Shown: one piece after another, positions 1 through 9,989 of the stretch
How positions within the stretch are numbered: position 1 is the stretch's first letter
Layout of the letters: every line of letters begins with the position of its first letter
Assembly: GCA_003819815.1 (NCBI GenBank)
Contig: RPQJ01000025.1
Location: forward strand, 1-37,090
Length of the DNA stretch: 37,090 bases
Reading direction: 5' to 3'
Source: Lysobacterales bacterium
GTDB taxonomy: Bacteria > Pseudomonadota > Gammaproteobacteria > Steroidobacterales > Steroidobacteraceae
The notes under the pieces: generated by a model
Told to the model about the DNA's origin: nothing
Databases searched by the model: none
Seen by the model: only the letters and a program-made list of their open reading frames with translations
Position numbers and translations under genes: made by a program

Positions 1-1
1 C

Positions 2-439
2 GAGTACATGGACGTCGGCAACCGAAACCACTGGCGCATGGACGACGTCGTGCCCTCGGCGGAAGTGCTCAAGGGAATCCACGGCCGCTGGCCCGTGAGC
101 GCCGTGCCGGGTGCGTATCACGGCGAGGTGGCCGAGAGGTATCGCTACGACGACGGCGCCGGCGAGCTCGGCTTCGTCTCGTCGGTCACCGCGCCGTTCT
201 GCGGCGACTGCACGCGCGCCCGCCTGTCGTCCGACGGGATGTTCTACACGTGCCTCTTTGCAACGCGCGGCACCGACCTGCGTGCCGCGCTGCGGGAGGG
301 CGCCCCGGACGAGGAGCTCGCGGCGCTGATGCGCTCGGCCTGGACTGCCCGCAGCGACCGCTACAGCGAGCAGCGCGCCGAGTGGCAGCGGCTCGAGCGC
401 CAGCCCGGCAAGATCGAGATGCACTACATCGGCGGATGA
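2..439 (+). CDS. moaA: GTP 3',8-cyclase MoaA, C-terminal part
   Basis: The 3' end of a radical-SAM enzyme for the first step of molybdenum cofactor synthesis, which rearranges GTP to 3',8-cyclo-GTP. The window opens inside the gene, so the N-terminal SAM-binding CxxxCxxC is not visible. What is visible is the family stretch EYMDVGNRN at the window edge, the second [4Fe-4S] cluster motif CGDC followed 13 residues later by a third Cys (CGDCTRARLS...YTC), and the C-terminal Gly-Gly tail (HYIGG) that MoaA inserts into its own active site. The frame ends with TGA, overlapped by the ATG of moaC (ATGA), so the genes are probably translationally coupled. Identification is secure; only about the last 145 residues are present. 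Confidence 0.95.
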   Translation, partial: EYMDVGNRNHWRMDDVVPSAEVLKGIHGRWPVSAVPGAYHGEVAERYRYDDGAGELGFVSSVTAPFCGDCTRARLSSDGMFYTCLFATRGTDLRAALREGAPDEELAALMRSAWTARSDRYSEQRAEWQRLERQPGKIEMHYIGG

Positions 440-930
440 CGCGGACAGCGATGGGCCAGGAATTCACGCACGTGGACGAGCGCCGGCAACCCTCGATGGT
501 CGACGTCGGCGGAAAGGCCGTCACGCACCGCGTGGCCGTCGCCGAGGCGCGCATCCGCTTTCCCGCCTCCGTGGCCGAGGCCCTGCGCGAATCCGGTTTC
601 GAAACGAGCAAGGGCCCCGTCTTCCAGACCGCGATCATCGCGGGCGTCATGGCCGCGAAGCGCGCCCACGAGCTGATCCCGTTCTGCCACCCGCTCGGGC
701 TCGAGAACTGCATGGTCGAGATCGGGATGAGCGACCACGACGAGGCGCTCGTTCGTTGCACCGCGAGCGTGCACCACAGGACCGGCGTAGAGATGGAGGC
801 GCTCACGGGCGCCTCGATCGCGGCGCTCACCGTCTATGACATGTGCAAGGCGTTGTCGCACGAGATCGTCGTGAGCGAACTCAGGCTCGTCGAGAAGCGT
901 GGCGGAAAGCGCGAGGTGGGCGGACCGTGA
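436..930 (+). CDS. moaC: Cyclic pyranopterin monophosphate synthase MoaC
   Basis: Converts 3',8-cyclo-GTP, the MoaA product, to cyclic pyranopterin monophosphate. Family signatures are the N-terminal FTHVD...MVDVGGKAVTHR, the central FCHPLGLE, the region TGVEMEALTGASIAALTVYDMCKA with the catalytic Lys of MCKA, and the C-terminal LVEKRGGK. The ATG at 436 overlaps the moaA stop as ATGA, the junction type used repeatedly in this window, and gives 164 residues. A second in-frame ATG at 451 (MGQEFTHVD) gives 159 residues and fits the usual family N-terminus equally well; neither has a clear Shine-Dalgarno sequence. The 3' end overlaps the moaD start as GTGA. Confidence 0.95.
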   Translation: MTRTAMGQEFTHVDERRQPSMVDVGGKAVTHRVAVAEARIRFPASVAEALRESGFETSKGPVFQTAIIAGVMAAKRAHELIPFCHPLGLENCMVEIGMSDHDEALVRCTASVHHRTGVEMEALTGASIAALTVYDMCKALSHEIVVSELRLVEKRGGKREVGGP

Positions 931-1166
931 TCGTGGAAGTTCGCTATTTCGCGGTGCTGCGCGAGCGTGCCGGCCTCGCCGCCGAATCGGTCGAGACCGC
1001 CGTCGGGACGGCCGCCGAACTATACGACGAACTCGCGGCGCGCCACGCCTTCGACCTGCCACGCACCCTGCTCCGTGTCGCCGTGAACGAAGAGTTCGCC
1101 GACTGGTCGCACCGGCTGTCGCCCGGCGACCGAATCGTCTTCATCCCGCCGGTAGCGGGCGGCTGA
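927..1166 (+). CDS. moaD: Molybdopterin synthase sulfur-carrier subunit MoaD
   Basis: A ubiquitin-fold small subunit of molybdopterin synthase, 79 residues. It carries the sulfur as a C-terminal thiocarboxylate. The decisive feature is the C-terminus PPVAGG, the Gly-Gly that is adenylated by MoeB and then thiolated. The preceding segment PGDRIVFIPPVAGG is the typical last strand of the fold. The start is a GTG at 927 overlapping the moaC stop (GTGA); the stop TGA overlaps the ATG of the next gene (TGATG). Its predicted activator (MoeB domain), sulfur donor (rhodanese domain) and catalytic partner (MoaE domain) are all encoded in that single next gene. Confidence 0.95.
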   Translation: MIVEVRYFAVLRERAGLAAESVETAVGTAAELYDELAARHAFDLPRTLLRVAVNEEFADWSHRLSPGDRIVFIPPVAGG

Positions 1167-2722
1167 TGCAGCCGTTCTCCCTGAGCCCGGCGCCGCTCAC
1201 GCCGGAAACGTACCGCTCGGCTCTGGCGGACCGCGCCGCGGGCGGCTATGCGAGCTTCGAAGGCCGGGTGCGTGACCACAACGAGGGTCGGCGCGTGGTC
1301 CGCCTCGAGTACGAGGCGTTCGAGGAACTCGCGGTCAAGGAAGGCGAGCGCATCGTGGCGGAGGCGATGGCGCGGTATGGCGTGCGGCGCGCCGCGTGCG
1401 TGCATCGCGTGGGTGGGCTCGACGTCGGCGAACTCGCGGTCTGGGTCGGCGTCGCCGGCACGCATCGTGACGAGGCGTTCGCGGCATGCCGCTACATCAT
1501 CGACGAAGTGAAGCACCGTGTTCCCGTCTGGAAGCTCGAGCATTACTCGGACGGCGACTCGGGCTGGGTCGCATGCGAGCGCTGCGCGGCGCACGAACCG
1601 GGATCGCCGCATGCGCACGAGGGTGACGGCAGCCAGTCGCGGCACGAGGTGCCCGATCGCGCCGCGTTCGTGCACGACTATTCGCGGCAGGTGGTGCTGC
1701 CCGAGGTCGGTCCCGGCGGCCAGGCACGACTCGCCGCGGCGGCCGTGCTCGTCGTCGGTGCAGGCGGGCTGGGCGTGCCGGTGCTGCAGTACCTCGCAGC
1801 GGCCGGCGTCGGGCGCCTCGTCATCGTCGACGGCGACCGGGTCGAGCCGAGCAACCTGCACCGCCAGCCGCTCTACGGCGTGGCGGACGTCGGCCGCCCG
1901 AAGGTCGAGGTCGCGGCGGAGCGACTCGAGGCCCTCAACGTCGACGTCACGGTCGAGCCCCGTGCGGTGCACGCGACTCCCGACAACGTCGATGCACTGG
2001 TCCGCTCCTGCGACCTCGTCGTCGAGTGCACCGACAATTTCCGCGCGAAGTTCCTGGTCAGCGACGCCGTCGTACGCGCCGGGAAGCCGGCGGTGTTCGC
2101 GAGCGTGCACCAGTACGAAGGACAGCTGCAGGTCTATCGTCCCCTGCCCCACTGGCCGTGCCTGCGCTGCCTCTGGCCCGAAGCGCCGCGCGACGGGATG
2201 GTCGGAAACTGCGCCGAGGCCGGCGTGCTCGGACCCGTGCCGGCGACGCTGGGTGCGCTCGAGGCGATGGCGGCCTTGAGGCGCCTGCTGGGCCTCGACG
2301 CCGGCGACGCGCCTTCACTCGTAATGGTGGACCTGTCGTCGCTCGAGACCCGGCGTATCGGCGCCCGTCGGGACCCCCGGTGCGATCACGACCGGCCCGG
2401 CGGCGCGCCGGGACTCGAGGCGGACGAAATGGATCTGGAGCTCGAGTTCGCGACGTTGACGCAGGCTCTCGAGTCGGGCCTCGAGCTCGTCGACATCCGC
2501 GAGTCGTGGGAACGAGCCCACGACCCGCCCGGACTCCAGATCCCGACGCACGTTCCGTTGTCCGAGCTGGTGAAGGGACACGTCGAGTTCCCTGCCGACG
2601 GGCGCTACCTGATCGTGTGTGCGCACGGCGTGCGCAGCCTTTCGCTGGTCGAGCACCTGCGCACGCAGGGCCGCACCGGCGTCCACTCGCTGCGCGGCGG
2701 CCTCGCCGTCCTCAGGTCCTGA
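1166..2722 (+). CDS. moaE: MoaE-MoeB-rhodanese fusion protein
   Basis: A 518-residue fusion of three molybdopterin-pathway proteins. Residues 1 to about 140 are MoaE, the catalytic subunit of molybdopterin synthase, with the active-site lysines in [10 protein letters not shown] (K116, K123). Residues about 165-415 are a MoeB/ThiF adenylating domain: GAGGLG nucleotide loop (198-203), HRQPLYG, ECTDNF, and CLRC (C332, C335). The Cys before AGVLGP (C349) is kept. In the second zinc-ligand pair only C406 remains (CDHD), so a zinc ligand is lost or replaced by His/Asp. Residues about 425-518 are a rhodanese with an intact active loop CAHGVRS (C485). MoeB-rhodanese fusions are known; MoaE fused at their N-terminus is unusual. 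The frame is continuous with no frameshift. The gene converges on proA with an 11-base overlap. Confidence 0.92.
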   Translation: MQPFSLSPAPLTPETYRSALADRAAGGYASFEGRVRDHNEGRRVVRLEYEAFEELAVKEGERIVAEAMARYGVRRAACVHRVGGLDVGELAVWVGVAGTHRDEAFAACRYIIDEVKHRVPVWKLEHYSDGDSGWVACERCAAHEPGSPHAHEGDGSQSRHEVPDRAAFVHDYSRQVVLPEVGPGGQARLAAAAVLVVGAGGLGVPVLQYLAAAGVGRLVIVDGDRVEPSNLHRQPLYGVADVGRPKVEVAAERLEALNVDVTVEPRAVHATPDNVDALVRSCDLVVECTDNFRAKFLVSDAVVRAGKPAVFASVHQYEGQLQVYRPLPHWPCLRCLWPEAPRDGMVGNCAEAGVLGPVPATLGALEAMAALRRLLGLDAGDAPSLVMVDLSSLETRRIGARRDPRCDHDRPGGAPGLEADEMDLELEFATLTQALESGLELVDIRESWERAHDPPGLQIPTHVPLSELVKGHVEFPADGRYLIVCAHGVRSLSLVEHLRTQGRTGVHSLRGGLAVLRS

Positions 2723-4004
2723 GCTGGCCGCTGCCCCGCACGACGTACTTGTAGCTCGTCAGCTGCTCGACGCCCACGGGCCCGCGAGCGTGGAATCGGT
2801 CCGTCGAGATGCCGATCTCCGCGCCCATGCCGAACTCGCCGCCGTCCGCGAACTGCGTCGACGCGTTGTGCAGCACGATCGCGCTGTCGACGCGCGACAG
2901 GAAACGCTCGGCGACCGACGCGTCCCCGGCGACGATCGACTCGGTGTGGGCCGAGCCGTAGCGCGCGATGTGCGCGATCGCGTCGTCGACTCCCCGCACG
3001 ACCTTTGCCGCGATGATCGCGTCGAGGTACTCCGTGTGCCAGTCCTCCTCGGTCGCCGGCCGCACGCGGGCATCGACGCGACGCACGGCTTCGTCGCCGC
3101 GCACCTCGCAGCCGGCGTCGAGCAGGTCGCGCACCAGGGGCGCGAGGTGGGTGTCGGCGCAGGCAGCGTCGACCAGCAGCGTCTCCGCGGCACCGCAGAT
3201 GCCCGTGCGGCGGAGCTTGGCGTTCAGCACGATCTCGCGCGCCATGCGCAGGTCCGCGGAGCCATCGACGTATACGTGGCAGTTGCCCTCGAGGTGACCG
3301 ATGACGGGCACCCTTGCATCCTGCTGCACGCGCGCGATGAGGCTCTTGCCGCCGCGCGGCACGATCACGTCGATAAAGTCCGTCATGGAGGCGAGCATGT
3401 AGCCCACGGCCGCGCGGTCGGCCGTCGGGACGACCTGGATGCACGCGGCGGGCAGCCCGGCGGCCCGCAGCCCCTCGACCAGGCATGCGTGGATCGCGGC
3501 GCTCGAGTGCCGGCTTTCGCTGCCGCCGCGCAGGATCGCGGCGTTGCCGGACTTGAGGCACAGCGCGCCCGCGTCGCACGTCACGTTGGGACGGCTCTCG
3601 TAGATGATCCCGATCACGCCGAGCGGGACGCGCACGCGCTGGATCCGCAACCCGTTCGGCCGCTGCCACTCCGCGATGACGGTGCCGACCGGATCGGGCA
3701 ACTGTTCGATCTGCTCGACGCCGGCGGCCATCGCCTCGATGCGGGCGTCGTCGAGCCGCAGGCGATCGAGCATCGCGGCCGAGAGCTGCGCCGCCTCGCC
3801 TGCACGAACGTCGAGGGCGTTCGCCTCGAGGATCATGGCCTTCCGATCCCGCAGTGCCCGCGCCATGTCGCGCAGCGCCGCATTCTTGTCGGCGGTGGAC
3901 GCCCGTGCCAGCACCTGTGCGGCGTCGACGGCGGCTCGACCGATCGGCGCCATGATCTCGGGCATGGTGGGTCCGCCCGCCGTGTCGGTCTGCGCCAGGC
4001 TCAT
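2712..4004 (-). CDS. proA: Gamma-glutamyl phosphate reductase ProA
   Basis: Reduces gamma-glutamyl phosphate with NADPH to glutamate-5-semialdehyde, the second step of proline synthesis. It is an aldehyde-dehydrogenase-fold enzyme of 430 residues. Visible motifs are [17 protein letters not shown] (about 126-142), [14 protein letters not shown] (150-163), [22 protein letters not shown], and the catalytic Cys in [13 protein letters not shown] (C270). The chosen ATG at 4004 overlaps the proB stop (ATGA). An in-frame ATG at 3965 ([12 protein letters not shown]) would give about 418 residues, close to the roughly 417 of E. coli ProA, and is a real alternative. It lies last in the acyl-CoA dehydrogenase-proB-proA unit, and its end overlaps the convergent MoaE-MoeB gene by 11 bases. 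Confidence 0.95.
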   Translation of the reverse strand: MSLAQTDTAGGPTMPEIMAPIGRAAVDAAQVLARASTADKNAALRDMARALRDRKAMILEANALDVRAGEAAQLSAAMLDRLRLDDARIEAMAAGVEQIEQLPDPVGTVIAEWQRPNGLRIQRVRVPLGVIGIIYESRPNVTCDAGALCLKSGNAAILRGGSESRHSSAAIHACLVEGLRAAGLPAACIQVVPTADRAAVGYMLASMTDFIDVIVPRGGKSLIARVQQDARVPVIGHLEGNCHVYVDGSADLRMAREIVLNAKLRRTGICGAAETLLVDAACADTHLAPLVRDLLDAGCEVRGDEAVRRVDARVRPATEEDWHTEYLDAIIAAKVVRGVDDAIAHIARYGSAHTESIVAGDASVAERFLSRVDSAIVLHNASTQFADGGEFGMGAEIGISTDRFHARGPVGVEQLTSYKYVVRGSGQLRT

Positions 4005-5136
4005 ACGAGCACCAGGTCGTCGCGGTGGATCATCTCGTCGCGGCCGCGGTAGCCGAGCAGCGCCTCGAGCTCGCTGCTGCGGCGGCCGCAGATGCGCGTG
4101 GCATCGGCACTCGAATAGGCGCTCAGTCCGCGCGCCACCTCGACCTCGCCGGGCGCGAGCACGACGACCGCGTCGCCACGATCGAACCGGCCCCGCACCT
4201 TGAGGACGCCCGCCGGCAGCAGGCTGCGCCCCTCGCGCAGCGCATGCACCGCACCCTGGTCGACGTGCAGTTCGCCGGCCGGCTTCAGCATGCCGGCGAT
4301 CCACTGCTTGCGGGTGGTCACGGGCGTCGCCTCGGCGACGAACCACGTGCAGCGCGCGCCCTCGGCGATGCGCCGCAGCGGGTGCTGCTCGCGGCCCGCC
4401 GCGATGCACAGGCTGCAGCCCGCGGAAACCGCGATCTTCGCGGCCATCACTTTCGTGGCCATGCCGCCCGAGCCCACGTCGGACGCGGAACCGCCCGCCA
4501 TCGCCTCGATCTCGGGGGTGATGCGCGAGACCTCGGGGATGAACCGCGCGTCCGGCGACCGTGTCGGATCCGCCGTGTACAGGCCATCGACGTCCGACAG
4601 CAGCACGAGGCAGTCCGCGCTCACCATCTGCGCGACGCGCGCCGCGAGCCGGTCGTTGTCGCCGTAGCGGATCTCGGCGGTGGCAACCGTGTCGTTCTCG
4701 TTGATGACGGGCACGGCCCCGAGCCGGATCAGGGTCGTGAGCGTGTTGCGCGCATTGAGGTAGCGGCGCCGCTCCTCGGTGTCGCCGAGCGTGAGGAGCA
4801 CCTGGGCGACGGTACCGCCGTGGTGGCCGAGCACTTCCTTCCACGCGTGCGCGAGCCGGATCTGGCCGACGGCCGCGGCCGCCTGGCTTTCCTCGAGCCT
4901 GAGCTTGCCGGGGGCAAGGCCGAGTTCGCGGCGCCCGAGCGCGATCGCGCCGGACGAGACGAGCACGACCTCCTGGCCGCGCGCGCGCAACTCGGCCACG
5001 TCGGCCGCCAGCGACTCGAGCCACGCGCGATGGACGTGCCCCGTCGATCGCTCGACGAGCAGCGCCGAGCCGACCTTGACCACGACGCGCCGGGCCGCGG
5101 CGAGGCGCGACGCGCCGGCCGCGGCGACCGCGCCGG

Positions 5137-5140
<4 letters not shown>
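4001..5140 (-). CDS. proB: Glutamate 5-kinase ProB
   Basis: Phosphorylates the gamma-carboxyl of glutamate, the first and usually proline-inhibited step of proline synthesis. It has 379 residues and full-length architecture: an amino-acid-kinase domain with RRVVVKVGS (17-25), VSSGAIALG (61-69), VINENDTV (146-153), GDNDRLAA (160-167) and [13 protein letters not shown] (180-192), followed by a C-terminal PUA domain from about residue 285. The ATG at 5140 overlaps the stop of the acyl-CoA dehydrogenase gene (ATGA), and its own stop overlaps proA in the same way. The first 15 or so residues are a low-complexity Ala-rich extension ahead of the kinase core. Confidence 0.96.
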
Positions 5141-6936
<1,796 letters not shown>

Positions 6937-6968
6937 GGTGAATCCTGCCTGGTGGACTGATGAGTCCG

Positions 6969-6974
6969 ATTTTA
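6969..6974 (-). promoter_or_regulatory. Possible -10 box for the acyl-CoA dehydrogenase operon
   Basis: Reading the minus strand, TAAAAT lies about 33 bases before the GTG start at 6936 and before its AGGA ribosome-binding site. No convincing -35 hexamer is seen 16-18 bases further upstream, so this rests on one hexamer in an otherwise GC-rich stretch. Confidence 0.3.
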
Positions 6975-7011
6975 CGCGACGACGACCCCCATCACCCTAG
7001 GTGAGTTCCGG

Positions 7012-7039
7012 TTGCCTGTCATCGGGAGCGCGGTATAGT
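7012..7039 (+). promoter_or_regulatory. Sigma-70-type promoter for the acidic-protein/GNAT operon
   Basis: TTGCCT (7012-7017) and TATAGT (7034-7039) are separated by 16 bases. Transcription would begin near 7046 and leave a leader of about 60 bases before the GTG at 7107. This placement excludes the farther upstream GTG at 7038 as a start, because that codon lies inside the -10 box. It is the best-matching promoter in the window. Confidence 0.55.
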
Positions 7040-7106
7040 GGCCCCACAACATCGTTCGCACACCCCCCGTGCTACAGATTCCGGATTTCTCCACGAGGAA
7101 CCCGAC

Positions 7107-7436
7107 GTGAGCCGTGATTTCGACCCGGAACCGGGCCAATGGTACGAAGACCTCGAGCGTGACGGCACTTTCAAGGTGGTGAGCGTCGACCCCGACGAGG
7201 CGCTCGTCCGTATCCAGTGGCTCGACGGCGAGTTCGAGGAACTGGACGTCGAGGCCTGGAGCGAGCTCGATCTCGAACTCACGCAGGAGCCGGAGGGCTG
7301 GGTCGACGACGACGAGGAGGACGACGAGGAGGACGACCTCGACGAAGAGGACTGGGAAGACGACGACGAGGACTGGGACGACGAGGACGACGAGGATTAC
7401 GACGACGAGGACGACGAGTACCGCGACCGCGAGTGA
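7107..7436 (+). CDS. Small acidic protein, DUF6763-like, with Asp/Glu-rich tail
   Basis: A 109-residue protein in two parts. Residues 1 to about 60 are a compact domain with GQWYEDLERDGTFKVVSVDPD and IQWLDGEFEELDVEAWSELDLE. This resembles the DUF6763 family of small gammaproteobacterial proteins as I remember it (WYEDLE...F.VV...D....IQYFDG..EELD...W). Residues about 66-109 are almost only Asp and Glu with spaced Trp and Tyr (EDWEDDDEDWDDEDDEDY). The tail could bind metal or a basic partner; no function is established. The GTG at 7107 has GAGGA seven bases upstream and lies downstream of the promoter at 7012-7039. The stop is overlapped by the GTG of the acetyltransferase gene (GTGA). Confidence 0.8.
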   Translation: MSRDFDPEPGQWYEDLERDGTFKVVSVDPDEALVRIQWLDGEFEELDVEAWSELDLELTQEPEGWVDDDEEDDEEDDLDEEDWEDDDEDWDDEDDEDYDDEDDEYRDRE

Positions 7437-8008
7437 GCGACTCCTCCAGCCCGTCCGCCCCGCCCCCGCCTCCGGGCTACCCGGCCGGCCTCGAACGAAT
7501 CTGGCAGGCCGCCGACGGCACCCCGGTCCGCATCCGCGCGCTGCGTCCCGACGACGTCGAGCGTGAGATCCGGTTCATCGAGGGACTGTCGCCCGAGACC
7601 CTCTACCAGCGCACCCACTATATCGTGCGCGCCGTCAGCCGGTCCGATGCGAACCGGCTGCTCGACCTCGACTACCGCGACACGATGGCCGTCGGGGCCT
7701 TCGCCGCGGACCCCGACGAGCGGCTGATCGGCGTGAGCCGCTATGCCCGGATCGAGGACACGGACCGCGCCGAGTGCGCGATCGTCGTCGCGGACGAGTG
7801 GCACGGCCGCGGCGTCGGCACCGAGCTGATGCGGAGCCTCTCGCTCGCTGCGCGCGAAGGTGGTTACGTGGCGCTCGAGGGCTCGAGCCTGGCGGCGAAC
7901 GACCGGATCCAGGCCTGGGCCCGGCGTTTCGGGTTCGAAGTGGACGTCGAGCCGAATTCGGGCGGCCAGGTGCGGATCACGATCGACCTTTCGAGCCTGC
8001 ACGCCTGA
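7433..8008 (+). CDS. GNAT-family N-acetyltransferase
   Basis: A 191-residue protein with one GNAT domain after a short Ser/Pro-rich N-terminus. The order is VRIRALRPDDVEREIRFIEGLSPETLYQRTH, then LIGVSRYARIEDTDRAECAIVVADEWHGRGVGTELMRSL, in which RGVGTE is the acetyl-CoA pyrophosphate loop, then ALEGSSLAANDRIQAWARRFGFEV. The EIRFIEGLSPETLYQR segment resembles the C-terminal acetyltransferase domain of PatZ/Pat-type protein lysine acetyltransferases, so a protein substrate is plausible but not shown. It starts at GTG 7433, which overlaps the stop of the acidic protein (GTGA), so the two are probably made together. Its 3' end overlaps the convergent CHAD gene by 32 bases. Confidence 0.88.
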   Translation: MSDSSSPSAPPPPPGYPAGLERIWQAADGTPVRIRALRPDDVEREIRFIEGLSPETLYQRTHYIVRAVSRSDANRLLDLDYRDTMAVGAFAADPDERLIGVSRYARIEDTDRAECAIVVADEWHGRGVGTELMRSLSLAAREGGYVALEGSSLAANDRIQAWARRFGFEVDVEPNSGGQVRITIDLSSLHA

Positions 8009-8897
8009 CGGGCCCCGTCGCCCGCCGCCACGCTTTCCAGGCGGGAAGCAGCGCGGCGCTCTTGCGCCGCGCCTTGCGTCGCAGCTTGCGCTCCCTCCCG
8101 GCCAGCTCTTCCGTGAGCCGTTCCACGAGGGAACGGCCGAGGGTGCGTTCGTTCGACCGCACCCAGTGGTCGGCGAGCAGGCAGTCGCGATGCTCGCCGA
8201 TCGAGTCCTGCGCGGCCCGCAGTGCCCTGGCCAGCCGGGCGGCCGGCTCGGGCGCGACGTCCGCGAGCGGCTCCAACGCGTAGCGACAGTGCTTGAGCGC
8301 GAGGCGGAGATCGTGCAGTTCGGTCACGGAGGTCGGATGCCGCTCGAGCAGGCGGACCGGACGCTTCCAGGCCGCGATCGCAAGCTCCAGCACGTCGCCG
8401 AGCGTCGCATTCCTGACCACGACCGCGCCGCTCCGCGAGACGTGGCGTTCGAGTGCCTTCATCAGCGCGCCCCAGGACGGCTCCCGGAGGTGGCGCCGCA
8501 GCGACTCGCGCGCGTCGACGCGCTGATCGTCGAGCAGCGCGTCCAGCCGTTCGAGATCGTCCGCCGCCAGGCCGCCTGACCGGCCGACGTCGACGAGCAG
8601 CTTGTGGCGCACGTCGGCCTCGCGGGCCAGCGTGAGGGCGTGGGCCAGCCGCCGCAGGTCCATGCGATAGAGTTGTGCCCGCCGCGGCTCGAGGAGCGCC
8701 CCGAAGGTCTTCAGCATCGACCGCAGGCGCCGGGCGGTCACGCGGCCCTGGTGGACGTCCTCGACCGTCGCCGTGCCGAGCCTGCGGATCACCCGCGCGA
8801 GCAGGCGCTGCTGCTCACGGATCGCCGCGTCGACGCGCCGGCTGCCCTCGCCCAGGCCCTTCCGCGACGATTCGTCGTCGTTCTTCTGCGCCGCCAT
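7977..8897 (-). CDS. CHAD-domain protein
   Basis: A 306-residue, highly basic, all-helical protein of the CHAD family (conserved histidine alpha-helical domain), whose known members bind inorganic polyphosphate. Two halves of the fold are recognisable: VHQGRVTARRLRSMLKTFGALL with ADVRHKLL, and LHDLRLALKHCRYALEPLADV with EHRDCLLADHWV. These carry the conserved His and Arg/Lys residues. There is no CYTH triphosphatase domain fused to it and none next to it. The C-terminus is extremely Arg/Lys-rich (RERKLRRKARRKSA). The ATG at 8897 has no Shine-Dalgarno sequence, and a -10-like TATACA sits seven bases before it, so a leaderless mRNA is possible. Confidence 0.88.
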   Translation of the reverse strand: MAAQKNDDESSRKGLGEGSRRVDAAIREQQRLLARVIRRLGTATVEDVHQGRVTARRLRSMLKTFGALLEPRRAQLYRMDLRRLAHALTLAREADVRHKLLVDVGRSGGLAADDLERLDALLDDQRVDARESLRRHLREPSWGALMKALERHVSRSGAVVVRNATLGDVLELAIAAWKRPVRLLERHPTSVTELHDLRLALKHCRYALEPLADVAPEPAARLARALRAAQDSIGEHRDCLLADHWVRSNERTLGRSLVERLTEELAGRERKLRRKARRKSAALLPAWKAWRRATGPVRRAGSKGRS

Positions 8898-8904
8898 CGC
8901 GGTG

Positions 8905-8934
8905 TGTATACCATGTGACCTGCGGCCGAAGTCA
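8905..8934 (-). promoter_or_regulatory. Possible promoter of the CHAD gene (leaderless)
   Basis: On the minus strand TGACTT (8934-8929) and TATACA (8910-8905) are 18 bases apart. Only seven bases (CACCGCG) separate TATACA from the ATG at 8897, so initiation would fall on or next to the start codon. The rest of the 196-base gap to htpX shows no ORF; TTGAAA at 9027 lacks a partner box. Confidence 0.4.
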
Positions 8935-9093
8935 CCTCGGCGGGCGTCGGGGAACCTTGGGGTCCCGCCTCGGTCTCAGGGGACCAGCGGACGTCCGGGT
9001 GTGCCCCGGCACGGCGCATGACCCGTTGAAATCCGGTCGGTCATCCCAACCGAACGGGCTCGTGACGAAATCCTCCTCCGGAGACACAAGTCG

Positions 9094-9978
9094 ATGAAAC
9101 GCATCCTGCTCTTCCTTGCCACGAACCTTGCCATCGTCGTACTGCTTGGCATCGTCCTGCGGCTGATCGGCTTCGAGGGCATCCTCGACGCGCAGGGTGT
9201 GGACCTGAACCTGGGCGCGCTGCTGGTGTTCGCCGCCATCGTCGGCTTCATGGGCTCGTTCATCTCGCTCGCGATGTCGAAGTGGTCCGCAAAGCGGATG
9301 ATGGGCGTGCGCGTGATCACGCAGCCCGCGAACTCGACCGAGAGCTGGCTCGTCAACACGGTGCGCCAGCAGGCCCAGCTCGCCGGCATCGGCATGCCCG
9401 AGGTCGGCATCTTCGACTCGCCGCAGCCGAACGCCTTCGCGACCGGCGCGCGCCGCGACGCGTCGCTCGTCGCGGTGAGCACCGGCCTGCTGCAGTCGAT
9501 GAGCCAGAAGGAAGCCGAGGCCGTGCTCGCGCACGAGGTGAGCCACGTTGCGAACGGCGACATGGTCACGCTCGCGCTGATCCAGGGCGTGGTGAACACG
9601 TTCGTCATCTTCCTTGCGCGCGTCGTCGGCCACACGGTCGACCGCGTCGTGTTCAGGAACGAGGAAGGCCACGGGCCGGCGTTCTGGGTCACGACGATCA
9701 TCGCGGAGATCGTGCTCGGCCTCCTCGCGACCATCATCGTCATGTGGTTCTCGCGCCGGCGCGAGTTCCGCGCCGATGCGGGCGGTGCGCGGCTCGCCGG
9801 CCGCGAGCACATGATCGGCGCGCTCGAGAAGCTCCGCCAGCGTCACGCGGGCCCGCTGCCCGAGAAGATGGCGGCGTTCGGCATCTCGGGCGGCATCCCC
9901 TCGGGCGTGAAGAAGTTCTTCATGACCCACCCGCCGATCGAGGACCGCATCGCGGCGCTCAAGGCAGGCGGCGTCTGA
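9094..9978 (+). CDS. htpX: Membrane zinc metalloprotease HtpX
   Basis: An inner-membrane M48 metallopeptidase of membrane-protein quality control. The 294 residues match the family (E. coli HtpX has 293). Two N-terminal transmembrane segments (about 5-25 and 40-62) precede the catalytic domain with the zinc motif HEVSH (147-151) in [21 protein letters not shown] further hydrophobic pair follows (about 162-177 and 197-217), then [17 protein letters not shown], whose Glu is the third zinc ligand, and the C-terminal [13 protein letters not shown]. The ATG at 9094 has GGAG ten bases upstream. It is followed with no gap by a photolyase gene and appears to lead the long operon to 17909. Confidence 0.97.
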   Translation: MKRILLFLATNLAIVVLLGIVLRLIGFEGILDAQGVDLNLGALLVFAAIVGFMGSFISLAMSKWSAKRMMGVRVITQPANSTESWLVNTVRQQAQLAGIGMPEVGIFDSPQPNAFATGARRDASLVAVSTGLLQSMSQKEAEAVLAHEVSHVANGDMVTLALIQGVVNTFVIFLARVVGHTVDRVVFRNEEGHGPAFWVTTIIAEIVLGLLATIIVMWFSRRREFRADAGGARLAGREHMIGALEKLRQRHAGPLPEKMAAFGISGGIPSGVKKFFMTHPPIEDRIAALKAGGV

Positions 9979-9989
9979 CCCAGGCGCGC

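Noticed and set aside
944-2152. A 402-codon minus-strand frame opposite moaD and the MoaE-MoeB fusion
   Set aside because: Shadow frame; the plus strand encodes recognisable conserved domains throughout.
7038-7040. GTG at 7038 as the start of the acidic protein
   Set aside because: It lies inside the -10 box TATAGT; the GTG at 7107 has a GAGGA ribosome-binding site.
9027-9055. A heat-shock (sigma-32) promoter before htpX
   Set aside because: TTGAAA is present at 9027, but no CCCCATNT-like -10 box follows at the right distance.
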